Shown here piece after piece: positions 21,859 to 25,463 of a stretch of DNA of 25,463 nt. The first letter of the stretch is position 1; the number at the start of each line of letters is the position of its first letter. Made by a program: the position numbers and the translations under genes. Under the pieces are notes generated by a model, which was not told where the DNA came from, did not search any database, and worked only from the letters and a program-made list of their open reading frames with translations. The DNA is from an uncultured Eubacteriales bacterium (GTDB lineage: Bacteria; Bacillota; Clostridia; Christensenellales; Borkfalkiaceae), in contig URHP01000018.1 in the NCBI GenBank assembly GCA_900547645.1, forward strand, positions 1-25,463, in the 5' to 3' direction.

Positions 21859-22800
21859 ATGCAGGAGATCCCCGTCTATCTCTTTTTGGGCTTTCTGGAG
21901 TCCGGAAAGACAAAATTTATTCAGGAGACACTGGAAGACGAGCGCTTTGATTCGGGCGAGCGGACACTGTTGCTCGTCATGGAGGAGGGCGAAGAGGAGT
22001 ACGATCATTCAAGATTTGCCAATCCTTCCTATGCGATCGAGCATCTCGATCCCGATGACATGTCGGAAAAAATGCTTTCGCAGCTTGTCGGAAAGTATTC
22101 TTCGGAACGCGTCGTGGTCGAATATAACGGCATGTGCGAATTGCAGAAGTTCTTTGATGCCATGCCGGACGGCTGGGCAATCGCGCAGGTGATGACCTTC
22201 TTCGATGCGACCACCTTTCTTTCCTATAACAAGAATATGCGCCAGCTCGTCTATGACAAGGTGCAGTATGCCGATATGGTGGTGTTTAACCGTTTCCGCG
22301 GTGAATTTTCCAAAGAGGAGTTTCATAAGGTCATCCGCGGAATGTCCCGCCGCCCCGGGATCGTCTATGAATACCTCGGCGGGAAGGCGGAATACGACGA
22401 AATTGTCGATCCGCTTCCATACGACATCGATGCGCCCGTCATTGAGATCGCGGACAAGGATTATGCGTTTTTCTATCGCGATCTCGTGGAGGAGACGGAG
22501 AAATACCGCGGCAAGACGGTGCGGTTCAAAGGACTTGTCGCCGTAGACAAGAGTCTGAAAAAGGGGACGATCGTCGTCGGGCGGCACATTATGACCTGCT
22601 GTGAAGCGGATATTGCATACAGCGGGCTCGTGTGCAGACATAAGTCCGATCTGCCTTTTCAGACGCGCGATTGGGTGATCGTCACCGCCAGGATCGACAT
22701 TATGTATCATTCTGTTTACGGGCAAAAGGGACCGGTGCTCACTGCCTCCCAGATTGAATATGCGCCGCCGCCTGAACAGGAATTGGCGACCTTCTACTAA
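21859..22800 (+). CDS. CobW-like P-loop protein fused to a YcgQ/DUF1980-like domain
   Basis: A 313-residue protein in two parts. Residues 1-180 look like a degenerate G3E GTPase: the P-loop is GFLESGKT (11-18), the CxCC motif is absent, the position of EPSG reads EYNG (88-91), and the base motif reads FNRFRG. Residues about 210-313 resemble the C-terminal domain of YcgQ (TIGR03943/DUF1980): YRGKTVRFKGLV, then the core MTCCEADIAYSGLVC (C247, C248, C259), DWVIVTARI, and a proline-rich aromatic end. In Bacillus, ycgQ and its permease partner ycgR belong to the zinc (Zur) regulon, so a metal role is likely. No permease gene is in the window. It starts three bases after the first CobW-type gene, so the pair is cotranscribed. 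The fusion is seen; function is inferred. Confidence 0.8.
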   Translation: MQEIPVYLFLGFLESGKTKFIQETLEDERFDSGERTLLLVMEEGEEEYDHSRFANPSYAIEHLDPDDMSEKMLSQLVGKYSSERVVVEYNGMCELQKFFDAMPDGWAIAQVMTFFDATTFLSYNKNMRQLVYDKVQYADMVVFNRFRGEFSKEEFHKVIRGMSRRPGIVYEYLGGKAEYDEIVDPLPYDIDAPVIEIADKDYAFFYRDLVEETEKYRGKTVRFKGLVAVDKSLKKGTIVVGRHIMTCCEADIAYSGLVCRHKSDLPFQTRDWVIVTARIDIMYHSVYGQKGPVLTASQIEYAPPPEQELATFY

Positions 22801-22807
22801 AAAAATT

Positions 22808-22831
22808 TGCCGCGGATACGCGGCATTTTTT
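22808..22831 (+). terminator. Terminator after the CobW-type pair
   Basis: TGCCGCG (22808-22814), loop GATA, CGCGGCA (22819-22825), then six T residues. Confidence 0.92.
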
Positions 22832-22841
22832 ATGTTCGGTC

Positions 22842-22870
22842 TTTACAAATTTGAATCTTTGTGATATAAT
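22842..22870 (+). promoter_or_regulatory. Promoter of the flavodoxin gene
   Basis: TTTACA (22842-22847), 17 bp, TATAAT (22865-22870), ten bases after the preceding terminator. Confidence 0.75.
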
Positions 22871-22895
22871 CGGGATAAGGGACAGGAGGCGAAAG

Positions 22896-23369
22896 ATGAA
22901 AAAACTGGTCGTTTACTATTCGTTGAGCGGCAATACCCGCGCCGTTGCACGGCGGATCGCGCGCACGCTGCGCGCCGATCTGATGGAGATCCGCACCGTA
23001 AAATCCTATCCCGATGACTATGATGTGCTGTTGAGCCTCGGGCAAAAGGAGATCAAAAGCGGCTATATGCCGCAGATCGAACCGCTTGCATTCGATGCGA
23101 ACAGATATGAGACCATCGTGCTCGGCACGCCCGTCTGGTGGAGCAGCTATGCGCCCGCCGTCAAAAAATTCATGTCCTGCGTGAAATGGAAGGATAAAAA
23201 GGTCTATCCGTTTGCAACGCACGGCGGCGAGCTCGGGCATACGCCGAGCGACTTCCGCAAAGCGATGCGCGGCGCGCAGGTCGCGCCCGTACTTGGGATC
23301 AAATTTGAAAACGGGACGCAGGTTACGCCTGCGGGAGACGTCAAAGCATGGGTTTCGACGATCGAATAA
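22896..23369 (+). CDS. Flavodoxin-family protein
   Basis: A 157-residue FMN-binding electron-transfer or reductase-like protein. The phosphate-binding loop is YYSLSGNTRAVA (7-18), the middle loop GTPVWWSSYAP contacts the isoalloxazine ring in relatives, and FATHGGELG forms the third loop. The pattern fits the Flavodoxin_4 group of stand-alone anaerobe flavoproteins more than classical short-chain flavodoxin. It could pass electrons in ferredoxin-type chemistry, but no dedicated partner is adjacent. The frame is open upstream to 22851, but ATG 22896 has AGGAGG seven bases before it, and upstream sequence is the promoter. Its last 22 bases overlap the start of the methyltransferase gene, giving coupling. 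Confidence 0.88.
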   Translation: MKKLVVYYSLSGNTRAVARRIARTLRADLMEIRTVKSYPDDYDVLLSLGQKEIKSGYMPQIEPLAFDANRYETIVLGTPVWWSSYAPAVKKFMSCVKWKDKKVYPFATHGGELGHTPSDFRKAMRGAQVAPVLGIKFENGTQVTPAGDVKAWVSTIE

Positions 23370-24250
23370 AGCAACCGCCGAGCCTGCCGGAATCGCTCTC
23401 CGTGCGCCTTCAGCGCGCGTACGGAGAGCTTTTTGCGCTGATCGAAGAAGGATACTCTGCCGAACGCGCCGTGACGCTGCGCGTCAATGCCTGTAAAACG
23501 ACCGCAGAGCACGTTTGCGCAGAACTTTCCGCCCGCGGGATCGCGGTACGGCCGGTGGAGTGGTATGAAGATGCGCTCGTGGCGGATGGCGTACGTGAAC
23601 GCACGCTCGAGGAGACGCCGCTCTATACGCGGGGCGAGATCTATCTGCAGAGCCTGTCTTCCATGCTTCCGCCCATCTTTTTGCAGCCGCGGGCCGGAGA
23701 AAATATCCTTGACATGACTGCCGCGCCCGGCGGGAAGACGACGGAACTGTATGCGCTTTCGGGCGGGAAGGCGCTTATCACCGCCTGCGAGCGGGATGCC
23801 GTCCGTTTTGAACGGCTGAAATTCAACCTCGAACGGCAGGGAGCGACAAGAGTGAACGCGGTCAGAAAGGATGCGCTCACATTGGACGATGCGCTCAAAT
23901 TCGATAAGATCCTGCTGGACGCGCCCTGTACGGGGACGGGAACGATCTCGGCGGGCAGCCGCGTCCGGTTCAGCGACGACTATCTTTCCCGCTGCGTGCG
24001 GCTGCAGGGAAACCTGTTGGACAAGGCATTGAAACTTTTGAAAAAGGGCGGGACGTTGCTCTATTCCACCTGTTCTGTCCTTGAGGAGGAGAACGGAGGC
24101 GCCGTCAGACGCGCGCTGCGCGCCGGCGCACGGCTCGTTCCGGTAGAATTGCCGTCGGAGATCCCGACGCTCCCTTCGCCCGAAGGGACGGCATGCGTTT
24201 GTCCGAGCGCGCTGTACGAAGGGTTCTTCCTTGCCATGTTTACAAAATAA
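23348..24250 (+). CDS. NOL1/NOP2/Sun-family RNA (cytosine-5) methyltransferase
   Basis: A 300-residue SAM-dependent methyltransferase that makes 5-methylcytosine in RNA, most likely 16S rRNA. The N-terminal portion has LRVNACKTT, the RsmB/RsmF-type start of the catalytic unit. Motif I is DMTAAPGGKT (122-131). Motif IV is DAPCTGTGT with C194, and motif VI is YSTCSVLEEENG with the nucleophile C242; the two-cysteine arrangement is diagnostic. It lacks the NusB-like domain of RsmB and is shorter than RsmF (about 450), ending directly after the catalytic domain, so the exact target base is uncertain. The start ATG lies inside the flavodoxin gene with GGGAG (23333-23337) ten bases upstream. A bidirectional terminator follows. 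Confidence 0.9.
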   Translation: MGFDDRIKQPPSLPESLSVRLQRAYGELFALIEEGYSAERAVTLRVNACKTTAEHVCAELSARGIAVRPVEWYEDALVADGVRERTLEETPLYTRGEIYLQSLSSMLPPIFLQPRAGENILDMTAAPGGKTTELYALSGGKALITACERDAVRFERLKFNLERQGATRVNAVRKDALTLDDALKFDKILLDAPCTGTGTISAGSRVRFSDDYLSRCVRLQGNLLDKALKLLKKGGTLLYSTCSVLEEENGGAVRRALRAGARLVPVELPSEIPTLPSPEGTACVCPSALYEGFFLAMFTK

Positions 24251-24260
24251 TACAACCGGG

Positions 24261-24293
24261 AAAAACGGGACGCAGATCGCGTCCCGTTTTTTT
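24261..24293. terminator. Bidirectional terminator between the methyltransferase and DUF1848 genes
   Basis: CGGGACGC (24266-24273) pairs with GCGTCCCG (24279-24286), flanked by five A on the left and seven T on the right. It serves the plus-strand methyltransferase and the minus-strand DUF1848 gene, whose stop codon (24292-24294) touches it. Confidence 0.92.
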
Positions 24294-25233
24294 ATAGATC
24301 GAAAAGGGATAGCTGCCGTTCGTCGCGCAGATAGCTCGTCTGCACGCCCTCGGTCAGTTCGTCGTCTGCGGTCAGACCGCCGATGAGCAGAGGGGAGTGC
24401 GGATCGTGCCGCCGCACATTCTCTTTGACTTCCGCAACGGAGTGGTTTGCATTGCAGTACCTGCAAAAATTGGGGCAGCTGTCGTACCAGCCGAGGTCGC
24501 GGCTTGCAATGCACAGACAGCCGCGGCGGTTCCCCGTATGGCGGATATTCCGGAAGGCGCAGCGGTTGGCTGCTCCGATCGCGTCCAGCGTGTAGCAGCC
24601 TTGGCGGGCGATCCCGAATTCTTCGTAGGTATCGCGGGAGCCGCACGTCTGCAGAGGCAGGGAATATTTTTGAGAAATGGGGGCAAGACGGCGGGCAAAT
24701 TCGCGTTTTTGTTCGTTGTCGAGCGGGCAGATCTCCGGGAAACGCGTCCGCAGATTGAAGAACGCTTCCACGAATCCGAAGACGCAGCCGCTTACATGCG
24801 GCGCGATCTGTTCCGCAAGGCGGTCAAACGTCTCGAGCACGCGCTCGCACGGATAGTCGTTCGTAAAGAAGACGGGTTCAAATCTCCAGACGATTTTTTC
24901 TTTCCCGACAATTTTTTCAAGTTCGCAGAGCGTCCGGATACGGTCCTTATGCTCGGGGATATTCGGCTCAATATCGCTTTCGTATGCGGTGATCGTATAG
25001 TGAAAGAAAGTCCTGTAGTGTGAGGTGATCGTGCTAAGACGGCTGAGCGCAGGCGCATAGTTTTTCGAACAGAACAGCACGGCGTCAACTTTATCGGGCT
25101 GCAGAAGATAGCTGTTTACGCGATTGGGAAAGAGCGGATTGCGGGTATAGACGAACCCTTCCCGGAACCGTTCGAAGAGCCAATCGGAATAATGGTTGAT
25201 AATATCCGTTCTGATCCCTGTGCTGATGATCAT
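24292..25233 (-). CDS. DUF1848 protein with C-terminal cysteine cluster and clamp-binding motif
   Basis: A 313-residue protein whose opening MIISTGIRTDIINHYSDWL, followed by FVYTRNPLFPNRV and VDAVLFCSKN, matches the DUF1848 family. No function is established. Toward the C-terminus it has CLC (C239, C241) and SCPNFCRYCNAN (C253, C257, C260), a CxxxCxxC pattern like the radical-SAM cluster motif but at the wrong end of the protein; an iron-sulfur cluster is likely. The chain ends QLSLFDL: residues 307-311 form a perfect bacterial beta-clamp-binding pentapeptide, hinting at DNA replication or repair. The start at 25233 is preferred over the frame opening at 25353, because GGGAG lies upstream and the family begins MIIS. 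It has its own promoter (25268-25296) and an unusual operator-like array further upstream. Confidence 0.82.
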   Translation of the reverse strand: MIISTGIRTDIINHYSDWLFERFREGFVYTRNPLFPNRVNSYLLQPDKVDAVLFCSKNYAPALSRLSTITSHYRTFFHYTITAYESDIEPNIPEHKDRIRTLCELEKIVGKEKIVWRFEPVFFTNDYPCERVLETFDRLAEQIAPHVSGCVFGFVEAFFNLRTRFPEICPLDNEQKREFARRLAPISQKYSLPLQTCGSRDTYEEFGIARQGCYTLDAIGAANRCAFRNIRHTGNRRGCLCIASRDLGWYDSCPNFCRYCNANHSVAEVKENVRRHDPHSPLLIGGLTADDELTEGVQTSYLRDERQLSLFDL

Positions 25234-25267
25234 CTTGTCCCGCTCCCTTGTGTAATCTGTGTTCGGG

Positions 25268-25296
25268 ATTATAGCGCATTTTTTACCGTTTGTCAA
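25268..25296 (-). promoter_or_regulatory. Promoter of the DUF1848 gene
   Basis: Minus strand: TTGACA (25296-25291), 17 bp, TATAAT (25273-25268). This is a full-consensus promoter, the strongest in the window, which suggests high expression unless repressed. Confidence 0.85.
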
Positions 25297-25335
25297 ATCG
25301 CACCCGGATGCGACAAAAGTGACGGACAGTGGTAA

Positions 25336-25372
25336 ATGTTGGAAACATGACAAAATTTGTCAGTTACTGACA
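25336..25372. promoter_or_regulatory. Phased TGACA/TGTCA half-site array upstream of DUF1848
   Basis: TGACA at 25348, TGTCA at 25358 and TGACA at 25368 start exactly 10 bp apart and alternate in orientation. They form two overlapping perfect dyads: TGACAAA-A-TTTGTCA (25348-25362) and TGTCAG-TTA-CTGACA (25358-25372). A further short dyad ATGTT-GGA-AACAT (25336-25348) adjoins. The array lies about 40-75 bp upstream of the DUF1848 -35 box. The rest of 25297-25427 shows no gene. The regulator is unknown. Confidence 0.5.
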
Positions 25373-25427
25373 CCCCAAAAGGTTGATAACTTCGGACAAA
25401 AATTCGCATTGTGTACAGATATTGGCT

Positions 25428-25463
25428 CTGTCTCTTATACACATCTCCGAGCCCACGAGACTA
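25428..25463 (+). other. Illumina Nextera adapter (sequencing artefact)
   Basis: The last 36 bases are the Tn5 mosaic end CTGTCTCTTATACACATCT (25428-25446), then CCGAGCCCACGAGAC (25447-25461), the known Nextera read-through adapter, plus two further bases. This is not genomic DNA and should be trimmed. Confidence 0.97.

Noticed and set aside
24397..25023. A plus-strand frame of 208 codons inside the DUF1848 region
   Set aside because: The minus-strand protein matches a known family with promoter and ribosome binding site; the plus frame has none of these.
25383..25400. TTGATAACTTCGGACAAA as a second Rex operator
   Set aside because: Only the left half-site matches; the right half fails at four of the key positions and there is no dyad.
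25428..25446. Tn5 mosaic end as a natural transposon terminus
   Set aside because: It is followed immediately by the Nextera adapter at the contig edge, so it is a library artefact.

Overview
The window is 25.4 kb of gene-dense, fairly GC-rich DNA from a strictly anaerobic fermentative member of the Firmicutes, most likely an uncultured Clostridia lineage. The support is a Rex/AdhE/[FeFe]-hydrogenase cluster, a class III (oxygen-sensitive) ribonucleotide reductase, WhiA, a murB-PHP-whiA-dnaE-pfkA gene order known from Firmicutes, AGGAGG-type ribosome binding sites and TTGACA-17-TATAAT promoters. The species cannot be named from the sequence. The last 36 bases (25428-25463) are Illumina Nextera adapter, so the natural contig ends at about 25427.

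Left part (1-6300). The 3' end of valS is closed by a terminator. Next comes a redox-fermentation cluster: rex, adhE and a group B-type [FeFe] hydrogenase. It is read from a strong promoter whose start region carries a near-consensus Rex operator. The likely logic is that high NADH releases Rex, which turns on ethanol formation (NADH reoxidation) and H2 metabolism. A bidirectional terminator separates it from rplI on the minus strand. Divergent to rplI is a 49-residue cysteine-rich DUF1540 protein.

Middle (6300-16430). An orphan solute-binding-like protein is followed by murB, a PHP-family phosphoesterase, whiA (TTG start) and dnaE, tightly packed or overlapping. rapZ and yvcK, which usually sit between the PHP gene and whiA, are absent. 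pfkA and a PfkB-family sugar-phosphate kinase each have their own promoter. An HD-domain hydrolase follows the kinase by one base.

Right part (16430-25427). nrdD and nrdG overlap and lie behind a promoter with two NrdR boxes 32 bp apart. An M29 metallo-aminopeptidase follows, then two CobW/G3E-type genes: one has a 74-residue His/Cys-rich repeat insert, the other is a degenerate GTPase fused to a YcgQ/DUF1980-like domain. A flavodoxin overlaps a NOL1/NOP2/Sun-type RNA methyltransferase. On the minus strand a DUF1848 protein carries a C-terminal cysteine cluster and ends in a perfect sliding-clamp-binding motif (QLSLF).

Most genes are ordinary housekeeping or fermentation genes. The least explained items are the CobW pair beside a metallo-aminopeptidase, the DUF1848 protein with its clamp motif and phased TGACA operator-like array, and a 21-bp palindrome that recurs at 19/21 identity before two different operon terminators.
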